In this document: in pieces, positions 11,073-23,206 of the stretch
Position numbering within the stretch: position 1 is the first letter of the stretch
Layout of the letters: the number at the start of each line of letters is the position of its first letter
NCBI GenBank assembly: GCA_017871115.1
Contig: JAFCIZ010000002.1
Coordinates: forward strand, 248,001 to 312,000
Origin: Cunninghamella blakesleeana
Lineage: Eukaryota > Mucoromycota > Mucoromycetes > Mucorales > Cunninghamellaceae
Length of the DNA: 64,000 nucleotides
Direction: 5' to 3'
Notes under the pieces: generated by a model
Databases searched by the model: none
Told to the model about the DNA's origin: nothing
What the model saw: only the letters and a program-made list of their open reading frames with translations
Made by a program: the position numbers and the translations under genes

Positions 11073-11957
11073 TAGTTAATTGCTATTGATCTTGAATTAA
11101 CAATCATGGCACTTTCATGTTAGATAATATATGTAAATTTCATAGTATAGCCTTTGTTAATTAGAAGAAGAAAAATAATACTGTAAAGTTCATCATTTAA
11201 AATAAAAAGTAACTTATATTTGTTTATTTATATTGTAAATACTATCAATAGTAATAATAGAGTATAACAAATATATACAGCAGATATATATGATATATTT
11301 ATTTATCAAGAGCATTTTTTTTAACAACTACAGCTGAAAGGAAATAAGATGACTTATAATTTAATAATAATTGACATATCATTGTAATGTCACTTTAATT
11401 ATGCTTGATTTCTTTTTTACTTTTCTGTTGAATATTATTAATTCTTTTTGATGATTTATAAAGACGGAATATCATTTATTGAATTACTACCAGTCATTAT
11501 TATAAGTATTTAGTAACAATAAGCAATATCCTTCTTCTTCTTTCTGATAAACATATTAAAAAGTATAAAATATTACAATATTATTATTATTTAAACTTAC
11601 AGAAACAACTCTTTAAACCCGTACATTTTTATTATTATCGTTTATACAAATAGAACATTCTGTTCCACTATTTCTTTTATTATTATTATTATTATTTTTT
11701 ATCGTTGCTATTATATGGAAAAAAAGTCTGTTGGATGAAGTTATATAACTAAGTATTTCGTATTGAAGTCTTATCAAAACCAGATAATTGTATTAAGTTT
11801 ACAAGAGTGAATATTATTTTATTATATTTTTTTAAAAAAAAAAAAATAAAGGACAAAAAAAATGTATTGATAAAAAAAATTGTAAAGATAAGAAGGGCTA
11901 ACAGTTTTAAAGTAAAATTATAGAGAAAAAGCTTTTGAAATAAGCTTTTTGATAAAA

Positions 11958-12020
11958 AGGAAGAGCAAGCGGGATTTTAATACCCACCAAAGTGGTATCC
12001 AACTTTGTTTTACTCTTCCT
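11958..12020. repeat. 63-base element bounded by 8-base perfect inverted repeats
   Basis: Arms AGGAAGAG (11958-11965) and CTCTTCCT (12013-12020) are perfectly complementary. Inside are two further small hairpins: GGG...CCC around 11971-11985, and ACC...GGT around 11986-11996. The element is G+C-richer than its surroundings. Its outer stem looks like a tRNA acceptor, but it is too short and lacks a T-loop GTTCRA. It could be a structured RNA or a miniature inverted-repeat remnant. Confidence 0.4.
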
Positions 12021-12581
12021 ACACAGGCCCAATATAATTAAGATTAAATTTTACAAAAAAAAAAGTTTCACTTTTTCTTTTTTTAAAAAATATGTATCAT
12101 GACAATTATACTATTTTATTTAAGGTAGTAAAGTTTTAAATATTTTCATTATAAAAAATGATAACACCATATACTTCATGATAATTTTTTTTATTTCTAT
12201 TTATGTCAATTTTATATTGTGCTTTTATTTCTTTATAAATTCATGGGTGTATATTAAGTTACAACACATATGAAATACATTCATTTCCAAAGATCTCTCT
12301 TTTTTTTTACTTCTATATTTTTAGTGTGTATACGTAGAGGTATATTAATGATGTATATAATAAATGATAGTAATTTTGGTATTGATAAAACTATTCCAAT
12401 CGTTCAATTGGTCACTGAAATTTAAATATATTATACACAGATCACATATGCCAATATCAAATTGATGAGAGAATTTTTTTTTCCATATTGTTATTAAAAA
12501 AACAAATAAATAAAAATAATATACAAAAAATATTAAAAATAGTAGTAATACATAAAAAGTAGAAAAAAAAAAAGATGGCTA

Positions 12582-13959
12582 TTAAAAGAGGTATACTGTT
12601 TGTGTTAAAGGTAATTCGGAAACTGGATCACAGGTAGCTACTACACCATCAGCAGTAACTTGATAAGTTTCTGGATCTACGTTAATTTTTGGCATCGCGT
12701 CATTCAAATGCATATCCTTTTTGCCAACATTTCTACAATTCTTTACTGCTTCTACTCGTTTACGTAATTTATACTTGTCAATAGTTTTGGAATCAATGGA
12801 TAATTGTGAGACAAATACCATACAAGAATTTCCTAAACTAGAAGGATAGGAACCAAACATTGGACGAGCAATTACAGGCTGCGTTGTAGGAATGGATGCA
12901 TTAGCTTCACCCATTTGTGAATAAACAATAATACCACCTTTCATAATTAATTCAGGCTTTGTACCAAAAAAGACAGGATCAAACATGACAAGATCAGCGA
13001 CTTTACCAACTTCAATAGAGCCAACCAAATGAGAAATCCCATGGGCAAGGGCAACATTAATGGTATATTTGGCAATATACCTTCGAATACGATAATTATC
13101 CCCGCGGTCATTTTTATCTTCAGGTAATTTTCCACGTTGTTCTTTCATCTTATGGGCTGTTTTCCATGTACGTAATACTACTTCTCCTACACGACCCATT
13201 GCTTGAGAATCGGAACTGATAATACTAATAGCTCCTATATCGTGTAATATATCTTCGGCTGCAATAGTTTCTGCTCGGATACGACTTTCTGCAAAAGCTA
13301 CATCTTCAGGTATTTGTTTTGATAAATGGTGACATACCATAAGCATATCCACATGTTCATCCAATGTGTTGGCTGTAAATGGTCTTGTTGGATTGGTTGA
13401 AGATGGTAATACATTAGGTTCACTGCATACTCGAATAACTATTTTTTTTTTTAAAAAAAAAAAGAAAAAAGTTGAGTTATTATTATAATCCTATTTTAAT
13501 ATATATATATATGTTTACTTCAATTTTATAAAGAAACTTACTATCAGGAGCATGTCCACCACCAGCACCTTCACTATGATATGTATGAATGGTTCTTCCT
13601 TTAAATGCATCAATAGTAGATTCTACAAAACCAGCTTCATTTAATGTATCTGTATGAATAGTAGCTTGAACATCGTATTCGTCACAGACATCTAAACAAG
13701 CATCTATTGCTTTTGGTGTTGTACCCCAATCTTCGTGTAATTTCATACCTAAACACCCTGCTCGAATATGATCAACAATTTCTTCTTTACTTGAACAATT
13801 TCCTTTACCAGTAAACCCAAAATTAAGTGGAATATCATCGGTTGCTTTTAACATTGTTTCAATATGATGAGCACCAGGTGTACATGTTGTAGCATTTGTT
13901 CCCGTGTTTGGTCCTGTTCCACCACCAATCAATGTTGTAATACCACTAGTTAATGCCTA

Positions 13960-13990
<31 letters not shown>

Positions 13991-15765
13991 TTAATAAATA
14001 AATAAAAAAGCAAGGTGAAATAATAGTTGCAATAATAATAATAATTAGTAAATAAATTAGTAGCTTTTTTTTGTGTTTGCATTTTTTTTTTTTAAAAAAA
14101 AAAAAGTAAATAAATCAAAACAAATAATAATATTAATAATAATAACTCTTACTTCATAACAAATCTGTGGACAAATAAAATGAACATGAGCATCAATAGC
14201 ACCAGCCGTAAAAATCTTTCCTTCGCCAGCTAAAGCTTCGGTGGCCGCACCAACAATCATACCAGGAGTTACATCTTGCATCACGTCAGGGTTACCAGCT
14301 TTGCCTATTCCAACAATGATTCCTTTTTTAATACCAATATCCGCTTTATAAATTCCTGTATAATCAATAATTAATGCATTGGTAATGACCAAATCAAGTA
14401 CTTGATCTTCATATGCAGCCGTGCTAGTTGTTTGTCCCATTCCTTCACGTAAAACTTTGCCACCACCAAATTTACACTCATCTCCATAATGAGTATAATC
14501 CTTTTCAACTCGTGCCCATAAATTGGTATTACCCAAACGTACTAAATCACCAGTAGTAGGACCAAAGTGGTCAATATAAGATTCACGATCGATTGAATAA
14601 GCTGGTGCTGCTGGTAAAAGTGGAGTGTTACTATCGTGTAAGAAACCCTTTGTAGATAATGTATTGATGATTGTTGGTAATTGTCCAAAATCAACTGGTC
14701 CTGTTGCTAATCCATTACCACCTGTAATCACTTTATTGCCACCAATTTCTACTAATGTCACTGTTTTAAAATCGCCAGGTTCAAATCTAACGGCTGATCC
14801 GGCTGGAATATCTAACCGCATACCATAAGCTAATGCTCGATTAAAATGTAATGCTGCGTTGACTTCAATAAAATGATAATGAGATCCAACCTATTATATA
14901 CGTGGGGAGGGGAAGAGTTCAAAAATAGTAATTGTAATATAAAAAAGGTTATTTATTTATTTATTTATTTATTTTCTTATCTGTTTCATCCTTATATTTC
15001 ATATGCACATATATATTATTGTTATTGTTATTATTAGTATTTCCCACATTATAATAGTGATTTTTTAAATAATAATAATAATAATAATACCTATGTAAAT
15101 ATTTACCTGAATAGGACGATCACCTTGGTTTGTTACAGTGAGTGATAAGCGTCTTCTATCAGGGCATAAAATAATGGGCTGATCAACATTATCAGGGTCA
15201 GGTAAAATAGCGCCAGGTGCATCTTTTGGTTCACGTGTTGAATAAAGTACTTCATCTAATGGAAACTTTTCATCATTATTAGGAATAGGAAAGAAACTAC
15301 CATAAAGAGCCAATTCTAAATTGCCACTATCTGAACAAATAGGATCATGTACAGTAACTAAATAGGTGCCATCAGGGAAAGTTCCTTCTACTTGTACTTC
15401 ATACAAAGTATCCCATACATCAGGCTGGACGTGTCTTCTACCAAGCATTTGTTTCCCCATGTCCATTAATTGAGCTACTGAATAAATACCATCCCTCATA
15501 AGTTCTAATAATTGTGCTGCTATTAATGCTGTTGCTTCTACATGATTTAATTTTACACCTCTTGCTAATCTTCGTTGTGCTAATGTACCAACTAGGTTTT
15601 AATAAAAGTAAAATAATGTAAAAAAAGGAATAACAATAAAACATATTAATGGATAAGGTATATATGTATATACTTTATGGCGTATAAAAACACGCTCATA
15701 TTTAATTGTTTATACTCACCCTGGTGTAATAACAAACGGTCTATTTCTCTAGGAACTAAACGCAT
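12582..15765 (-). CDS. urease (single-chain fungal/plant type)
   Basis: Five exons: 15765-15720, 15591-15107, 14890-14153, 13956-13542, 13438-12582 (846 aa). Hydrolyses urea to ammonia and carbamate in the cytosol. The gamma part opens [15 protein letters not shown]...[13 protein letters not shown], beta follows (about 140-270), and alpha begins around [22 protein letters not shown]. Nickel-site residues are all visible: HVH in [10 protein letters not shown] (about 411), the Lys carbamylated in the family in GMKLHEDWG (about 495), IHTDTLNE (about 524), [15 protein letters not shown] (about 550). The catalytic His loop [22 protein letters not shown] and a C-terminal LF are also intact. Every exon joins in phase. 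The 3' three introns contain symmetrical poly-T/poly-A tracts or ATT repeats. Accessory genes (UreD/F/G) are not in the window. Very sure. Confidence 0.97.
13442..13463. repeat. perfect T11A11 palindromic tract in urease intron 4
   Basis: Eleven T followed directly by eleven A, self-complementary, five bases or less from the intron's acceptor. Confidence 0.9.
14082..14105. repeat. perfect T12A12 palindromic tract in urease intron 3
   Basis: Twelve T followed directly by twelve A within intron 14152-13957; the same architecture as the neighbouring intron 4 tract. Confidence 0.9.
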
Positions 15766-17319
15766 AGTTGTGTTATTATTATATCAAAATAATTTAAGAT
15801 AAATGAATTAAAAAAGTTTAACAATTTCAATGTAAGATAATATAGTGAAATATACAAAAATGATATAAGAGTAAGGATATAATATGTTTATTATATATAA
15901 AAATGAACAAAAGGTATTTAAACCCTTTTTTTAAGTAATATTAATATTATTATTATTAATATTAAAATAAAAGTTATTGAAAAAAAGAAAGAAAGAGGAA
16001 AAAAAAAATGGAAGAGAGGAAAAATTAATTTTTTTCAAGTCGGAAAAAGTTTATTTTTAATTTTTTAGTTGTCTTATCAACTCGTTTAAAAAACGATAAT
16101 CATTTTGATAACCAGCTTATCATATCCATTTATAGAATAAAACTGTTTTTAAATAGCTGTTATCTAATATATTCTCGGAATAAGTTTCTATTGTTACTTT
16201 GTGTATGTGTATATAAGTTTTATTATTTTATATCAATATAGATAACATGAACTTATGACCATCGCTATTTCACTTATCAAATTGAAAATATGAACCGGTT
16301 TTTTTTATTTTTTAATTTTTGTTGTTATTCTTTATATTTCCTAATTTAGATGTTTTTGTACTTGCAAAATCAAAAGTAGATGTTGATGTGGAGATTTAAA
16401 ATGATTTTCATTTCTTTCCTTTTTCTTTCTTATTTCGAATATAAAAGAAGACTATTGGTACTACATTGAAGTAACGTGTTTTCATACACGTACATGTATG
16501 AAAAAATGAATTATCTAAGAAAAAAGAATTGGTGCCTAGATTTTTTTTTTTAAAAAAATACATGAATTAAAATGAACATAAGTATTTTTTTTTTTAATTT
16601 TTTTTTTGTTTTTATAAAGGAATTACTGTTGTTTTAAAAATGATACAGACCTCAAATTACTGGCGTATTTAAATCAGAAATAAAAAATAATTATGACAAA
16701 GTTTAAATAAATAAAAAAGTGAAGGCTGTTAAGATCGACACTTGACTCATTTCAGACTCAGACGTTTTTTAGTAAACACATTTTTGAAGCCAAAGTTTTT
16801 TTTTTTTTTAAAAAAAAAGTACATTCAAACTATGTACATTCTATTTATTACATGTTCACTATATATATACAAACTATTGGAATATTGCTAAAAAATGAAT
16901 GCTTTATATGCTTGATTTTTTAAAATTAATGTTACATATAATTAAAAATAATAGTGTAAGATTGGTAGAGAAAAATTAACAGCCATATAGATATTTATTA
17001 AAGTAAATAAGATGACGCTAAAATATTGAAACATTATTAAATGAATAAATGCAAGCTAATAAACTAATATATTTAATTATAAACTGGATGGCTTTTTTCG
17101 ATGTATAAAATTCTTCGTTTGCATTTTATATCATTTGATCATATAAATAAATAAATAAATTTTTGTCTTCATGTATGATAGTTAGTAGGAATTACAAAAA
17201 AGGAAGTAGAAAACATAAAAGTAGAAAAAAATTCATAAGGGATATAAATGGAAACATAAAAAAATGAATGAGTATGTATGTATTATTAAAAAAAGAAATA
17301 AGGAAAAAATGAGAGAATA
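15766..17319. other. 1.55 kb intergenic spacer upstream of urease
   Basis: AT-rich, no supported frame on either strand. It contains the presumed urease promoter and several T(n)A(n) tracts (16541-16558 and 16796-16818). I see no binding site I can name. Confidence 0.5.
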
Positions 17320-18642
17320 TTAAAATGAAGGTTCTATTGAGATAATTGATGCTATATTCATTGGATCAGTTGAAAGTTTGTTTAAAGCTATTACTGAATT
17401 TAATTGTTGTGAGAGTTGAGAACGAAAAGTTGGACCAGCAAGTTGTAAGCACAACTCCATACAATGGTTTGAAGTAGTAGTAGTATATAATAAAGGTATC
17501 ATTTCTAAAAATCCATGTGTCGCAGCATATAATAAACAAGGGTTAAAACCATCTGAGCTTATTTTTGGTGAGTAACCTGCTTGGCATAATTGTTCCACCA
17601 TATCTAATTTTCTTTGTTGTACTGCCAAGTAAAGCGGGTCATCATCGCTATCATCTGTTTCGTCGGTTTTTTTGTTATTAATTTTCTTTTTTTGTAATAA
17701 TGTTTTAAAATAAGGTAATTCTTGATAATCTTTTTGATATTGTAATAGTTTGACCAAAATATCATGTCTATTCCAAAACACACTTAGGTAAATCCATCGA
17801 TCCTTTTCATTTGGATGCAAATAAAGCTGTTCATAATGGTATTGAAATAAATAATGCCATAGTTGATCGGAAAGTTGATACTGATGTGGCCTTTGAAGTA
17901 AAGTTGTCATAACATCATCATTTAAGGTATGAATTAATAATTGTATCATATCAAAAGATGAGGTTGATGAGGAAGAAGGTTGGTGTAACAATGCCAATGT
18001 TAATGGTGTATGACCGAGTTGATCTTTAATGACCGACGAAGCTCCGTGGTAAAGTAAATAATGTGCCGCTTGGCATTGATTCATTTGTACTGCGTAATGC
18101 AATGGCGTTTTTCCTTTTTCATCGACAATATTTAACCAATCCATAACAGCTGTTGAAGGAGAAGATGAAGCAGATAATGTAGGTGATGATGATAATAAAA
18201 TGTGTTTTAGCAATCCTTTTTGCTGTTCCTGTTGTTGCGCATGATAATGCTCAAAGAGATAAAACCCTTGCATAAACCCTTGATTTGCTAACATATGTAT
18301 TGGCGTTACACCATGTTTACTTGGGTAGCAGAATAAATCTACAATACGATTCTTTGATCTATCTTCTTTTGAACACCAATGATCTAGTAATAATTGAATA
18401 GCTAAAGTTGATTCACTTTTGATGGCCCAGCATAACAAACTAAGTCCTCCTGGGTGGCGAATATTACAAGTTCCTCCTTGGTTTAAATAATGTTTTAAAA
18501 TATTGATATCGATTTCTTGTATATTGCTTTTGCTATTTATTTCTGAAGTACCACGTAAAGGTGGTAAAATCATTTTTGTTGATATATTTTCATCATCATT
18601 TGGTGATATAGGTGGGGTTGGAAGTAAAGAGATACTATTCAT
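17320..18642 (-). CDS. ankyrin-repeat protein, function unknown
   Basis: A single exon of 440 aa. Ankyrin units are visible at about residues 60-90 (PGGLSLLCWAIKSESTLAIQLLLDHW), 112-130 (HGVTPIHMLANQGF), 178-205 (DEKGKTPLHYAVQMNQCQAA, HYLLYHGASS), 206-235 (DQLGHTPLTLALLHQ) and 335-400 (DDPLYLAVQQRKLDMVEQLCQAGYSP, NPCLLYAATHGFLEMIPLLY). The consensus G.TPLH.A....... LL..GA is clear in the third. The N-terminus has PTPPISP, a proline-directed phosphorylation context. There is no second domain, membrane segment or signal peptide, so it is probably a cytosolic or nuclear adaptor. The start is the first ATG after an AT-rich leader. Confidence 0.85.
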   Translation of the reverse strand: MNSISLLPTPPISPNDDENISTKMILPPLRGTSEINSKSNIQEIDINILKHYLNQGGTCNIRHPGGLSLLCWAIKSESTLAIQLLLDHWCSKEDRSKNRIVDLFCYPSKHGVTPIHMLANQGFMQGFYLFEHYHAQQQEQQKGLLKHILLSSSPTLSASSSPSTAVMDWLNIVDEKGKTPLHYAVQMNQCQAAHYLLYHGASSVIKDQLGHTPLTLALLHQPSSSSTSSFDMIQLLIHTLNDDVMTTLLQRPHQYQLSDQLWHYLFQYHYEQLYLHPNEKDRWIYLSVFWNRHDILVKLLQYQKDYQELPYFKTLLQKKKINNKKTDETDDSDDDPLYLAVQQRKLDMVEQLCQAGYSPKISSDGFNPCLLYAATHGFLEMIPLLYTTTTSNHCMELCLQLAGPTFRSQLSQQLNSVIALNKLSTDPMNIASIISIEPSF

Positions 18643-20650
18643 ATTGTTATAAAAAATAAAATAAATAAAAAGTTGTAATTAATGAAAAGAAGGATAAAAA
18701 ATAGATGTATGATTGCTTTTATAATTTATATTTAAAACTTTTTTTTTTTTACATTGATATGTGTTATTAATAATACATCTAAACTCAAAGTCTTGGCAAA
18801 CTATGATATTTATTATAGAAAACAAAATAATAAATATAATAAATATAATAAATAACAAAAGCACTAAAGTTTAGGAGAAAGAAGAGTTGAAAAAAAAAAA
18901 AATAAGACCGGAGTTCATTTTTTTTTTCGGCACGTTTTTCCACTAAACTAATGAAGTTTTTATATCCAATAACTTTATAAAATTAAATAAAAGTATTTGC
19001 TTTTATAATGATTAAATTGAATGATTGTAAAAAATAACAATAAAGTCAACCAAAAAATAATATCAAAACTATAGCGACTGTATATATAAAATAATCAACC
19101 ATATTTCTTAAAATAAATTAATACAATTACAAGTGTATGGAATAAGAGTACTTTATTTTATTTCATAATAGATTGATAGATAATCGACTGATCATCTCGA
19201 ATTTTAACACAAAAATAGCACTATTATTCTATATATATTTTTCAATTTCTATATGATGGTCTTTTGAACATTGGTTTAATGAATTAAAGCTTCATATTCA
19301 AGCCAATTATTCACCAATTTTGATTAATAATAAACTAATTGATTTGGTATTTTAATACATCAATAGTATGGCTATTTTCTATATATTGCCCGATTTCCAA
19401 AAGATGTTTTATATATTAGTTAGTTTATTTAAAGAGAAATAGTCGTATTCAGGTTAAACATTAATTTATAATGGAAAATACGAATGTTACACCTAAAAAA
19501 ATCATCATATATATAAGTAATAATTATGTTACTGATCTGATGTAATGCCAAGTCAATTAACTGATCATATGTGAAAATAAACAAATAATCAACTTGGATA
19601 TGGGTGTTTGAATAAATTAATAAACATTTATAATCATTGTATGGAATTTAAATTTCGTATATAGAATGGCTATGCTATAGTTTTATCGCAATTTCAAGAC
19701 ATTGGTTTATTATTCATGGAAAGGCGGGAATATTATACTTGCGATATAATTATCTTATCTTATATATATATATATATATATATATAATTATTATTATTTT
19801 ATGAAAATTGTCAACATTTAATGAAAGATTGTATTAAATATCAACTAAAGTATCAACTCGATAGTTTTGTTATCGATGGAGATAAACTAATATTTAACCT
19901 GAAAACGGTCATATGAGAAGTGTTTTTATTCTTTTAAAATGAAAAATAATTAACTTTTTATTTTATACTTGTATACTATTTTATATTTTATTTCTATTTT
20001 AATAATAATAATAAAAAAAAAGAATACAGATATAAAGTGAAGAAAAATAAATAGAAAAGTTATTAAGCATAAATTCAATATTAGTATAAATATAATATGT
20101 ATTCTATTATTATTAAACCTCCGCTAGATGTCAAAAAATTTTAGGTTGTTATATTTGCTTTTCTACATGCTTTTTTACATTCAAAATTTTATTTTGGATT
20201 TAATCAATTTTTTATCGTAAATTTAAAAATACGCTTCCTTTCTTTTTCTTTTTTCTTTTTCTTTTTTTTTTTTCTTTTAGTTTTTTATATCAACATCATA
20301 TATGAAATTATAAATAACACACGTCAAGTTAATATGAATACAGTAATAATATTAGTAAAAAAAGGTTATCAGTTTGATGTAATATTTATTGAAAAATAAA
20401 AATAAAATGAATAACTATATGTAAGTGTAAAAATAATAATATGATAGTGATAATACAGAGTAATAATTATATAAATATAATGAATATTGATCGAAATATG
20501 GTGGAAATAAAATGCAAAAAATATAAAAAAAAAAGGAATATAAAGAGTTTGGCTTATATATACAAAAGTATATTTAAATAAATATATAAAATGGAAATGA
20601 TTATATATTAATATAAAATATATATTATTGTTGTTATTGGTTTATTTTTT
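18643..20650. other. 2.0 kb gene-poor region with coding relics
   Basis: AT-rich. Between about 18950 and 19920 the + strand carries broken protein-like stretches (listed separately). A (TA)n run lies at about 19762-19785. Otherwise empty. Confidence 0.5.
19641..19916 (+). pseudogene. decayed coding relic containing FVIDG
   Basis: Two open pieces. About 19665-19765 reads NGYAIVLSQFQDIGLLFMER after a stop, and 19821-19916 (ATG to TGA, 31 codons) reads LKYQLDSFVIDGDKLIFNLK. A TA microsatellite separates them. The peptide around FVIDG resembles KANFVIDGITFSLAVD in the relic at 57.65 kb, also on the + strand. Both are full of stops and lie in gene-free DNA, so old copies of one mobile-element or gene family are possible. 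No family recognised. Confidence 0.3.
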
Positions 20651-22418
20651 TTAGATTTCGCCAGCTTCTTTTAATTCTTTGATTTGATCGGGTGACATGA
20701 CCTTAGTAGGATCAATACCATACCAACCAATTTCTTTACCAATATCTTCAATACTCTTTTGTTTTGTTTCGGGGATAAAGAAAATCAAGAAGAAGAAACA
20801 AATAAAAGCAAGACCAGCAAAGATTAAGAATACGTATGGACCAATAGCTGATTGCAAAGCAGGGAAGATCAAACCAATAATAAAATTACATAACCAATTA
20901 AGAGTAAGACAAGCAGAGGAAGCACCACCAACAGCATAAGTAGGATATACTTCAGCGGTATAAATGAAAGGAATAATACCTAATCCAATAGCAAAAGATG
21001 CAACAAATAATAAAACGCATACTACTTGTAAAGCACCAACATTGAAAAGCAAACCAATCATTTCCAAAACACCAAAGACACACATACCACCAGATGAAAT
21101 AATCAATAACAATTTACGACCTAAACGATCAACTAAAGCTAAAGCAACAAAGGTCATCAACATATTTAAAGCAGCAACACCAATGGAAGCATATTTAGCA
21201 TTATCGTGGAAAGAGGATTCAAAAATACTTGTTGAATAATACATGATAGCATTAATACCAGTTAATTGGGAAAGAGCATGAATTAACATCACCTTTACAG
21301 TCAACACAGCCAATATAGGGATTTTAATGATTTGGAAGAAATGTAAAGATACTTCGGATTCAAATTCACCATCAGCAGGTCCAGCAGTTTGGAACCCAGC
21401 GGCGGAATCACGATCTCCAACAGCAGCACCGGCAGCAGTACCACTCATTACATTCTTTTCGTCTTCCTTGTGGCCACCACCCTTTGTAGAAGATAATACC
21501 ATTTCAGTAAATTCTTCTTCAATATCACCATTACGTAACTTTAATAAACTTTCTTTGGCTTCATCAATACGACCTTTAGTGATTAACCAACGTGGAGATC
21601 TAACACACATAGGTAAACCGATGATTTGAACAATAGCAGGAACGATGGTAAGCATACAAACAATACGCCAACCAACGGGGGAAGTAGTACCAAGACCAAT
21701 CACTTGAATAAGGAAAATACCAATTGTCATGAATAATTGTAAAAGAGATCCCATTGTACCACGATATTTTGGAGGTGTAGTTTCAGCAATATACATACTG
21801 ATTACAACAGTCATAAAACCAGATCCAATACCGACAAATAAACGTCCAAAAGCAAACTGTGCACTTGATGTTGATAATGATAATAATATAGCTCCAATAA
21901 AGAATGTGACATTAATGGCCAACATAGAATCTCTTCTTCCTAAACGTTCTGACATAGGTCCTGCTAATAATGCACCTACTAAACCACCTAAAGCATAACA
22001 ACCTACTGCCACACCCCTATTATAGTATAGTTATTCATTATTATAAAATAGAAAAAAAGAAAAAAAAAAAATAGCATGTTAGTTAGTATTAATAGTAATA
22101 ATTTAACTCCGTGCATTTAATAAAATATGGGTGGGAGATATTTTACTCCGCTTCTTTTTCATTAAACTGTCAAAATTCTTTTATTTTTTTTTAAAAATAG
22201 ATACTTTACCAAATCCAATCAGACATAGGGATACATTTTGGAAATGGAGAATTAGGATAATAAGTAACAACACCTGGAGCTACGTCAGGACAATTTCTAA
22301 CATAATATCCGGGAATGTTTAATGCTGAAGTATTAAAACCAGAATTAAAAGCACCAAGGGATGCAACCATGGCACCAAAGATAACGATTGGCTTTAAGCC
22401 GCTATTTCTTGAATCCAT
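20651..22418 (-). CDS. MFS sugar (hexose) transporter, tandem copy 1
   Basis: Two exons: 22418-22210 and 22016-20651 (524 aa). A 12-helix plasma-membrane sugar porter. Family motifs in order: GRR in MSERLGRRDSM between TM2 and TM3; an FVGIGSGFMTVVISMYIAET block (TM4, ending in the family's E motif); PKYRGTMGSLLQLFMTIGI; SPRWLITKGR (PESPR-like, with VR preceding SPRW); a central loop (about residues 250-300); TGINAIMYYSTSIFE in TM7 with the sugar-contacting QLTGIN; DRLGRK; and PETKQKSIEDIG at the end of TM12. The first exon is TM1 plus an exofacial loop with Cys pairs. The substrate is probably glucose or another hexose by family, not proven. The neighbouring paralogue at 25.75 kb shares the exact intron position and phase. 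Confidence 0.93.
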
Positions 22419-23178
22419 ATGTTTTTAAATATTATATGGAGAGAAGGGGAAATAATAATAGTAAATTAAAGTGATGTGGATATAAATATATATTTAAGTT
22501 TATAAAAATAAAAAATAAAAAGATTGAGAGAAGAAAGAAAGAAAGAAAGAAAAATCAAAACTAAATGACCACCTTTTTTTTCTTTATGTACGAAAAAAGA
22601 AAAAGCAGAAAAAAAAAAGAGAAAAAGAAAAAGGAAAAAAAAGAAAAAGAGAGAGAAACATAGACTATTTTTATATGAAAAATTACATTCTCAGTGCATA
22701 AAAAAGGGTATGGCATCGGAATGAACAATATAATGGGATGTGTAACAAATACTTTTGAAAGGGTGCTGGTTAAGTAATCCATATTCTAATAAAATAACGT
22801 GCTTTTTCTTTTTGATATATTTTCCGTGATCACCTTTTACCACGTGTTGATTAAAAAAAATCCATCAAAGATCGATTCATTTTTACTTTCGTATGCATTT
22901 ATTCATACTGTATATACTATTCTTAATTTTAAATTAATTTTTTATTTTGTTTTGTTATTATTATTAATACTATTATTATATTAAAACTAGCACATGTATT
23001 ATTCACTATGTTCTATTTTTTTAATAAAAAACTAATATTTTATTTTTTCCATGACATCAGTATAATAAAAAAAATAATATAAAAGTCGATGAGTGGCTAG
23101 GATTCAAAGGTTATGTCGGAAAAATAAGGATATTTTTTTTTTTTAAATAATATATTTTTTATTGTATAAACTATTGGT

Positions 23179-23206
23179 CAGGCACTTTTTTAGGTGCCTG
23201 TCTTTT
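23179..23206 (+). repeat. perfect 7-bp hairpin followed by T-rich tail
   Basis: CAGGCAC (23179-23185), an 8-base loop and GTGCCTG (23194-23200), followed by TCTTTTT. It resembles an intrinsic terminator or a Pol III-type end by shape, but there is no recognisable RNA gene immediately upstream. Confidence 0.4.

Larger units (their letters stand above)
8952..12581. other. 3.6 kb gene-poor region
   Basis: The longest spacer in the window. It holds poly-A/T tracts, a (TA)n run at about 10521-10545, (GATT)n at 10702-10727, a coding-like relic near 10990-11070 and a 63-base inverted-repeat element at 11958-12020 (both listed). No intact gene, tRNA or rRNA was found on either strand by eye. Confidence 0.5.

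Noticed and set aside
11958..12020. Possible tRNA
   Set aside because: The outer stem fits, but 61-63 bases is too short and no GTTCRA T-loop or proper D-arm is present.
12582..15765. Urease as a recent bacterial transfer
   Set aside because: It is the fused single-chain fungal/plant form, with four introns of the same type as its neighbours.
20697..21998. Four + strand open frames opposite sugar transporter 1
   Set aside because: Antisense shadows of a well-supported transporter, with unnatural composition.
22561..22782. Hydrophobic 73-codon - strand frame upstream of transporter 1
   Set aside because: The tail is poly-Phe/Ser from GAAA-type repeats; looks like the transporter promoter region.
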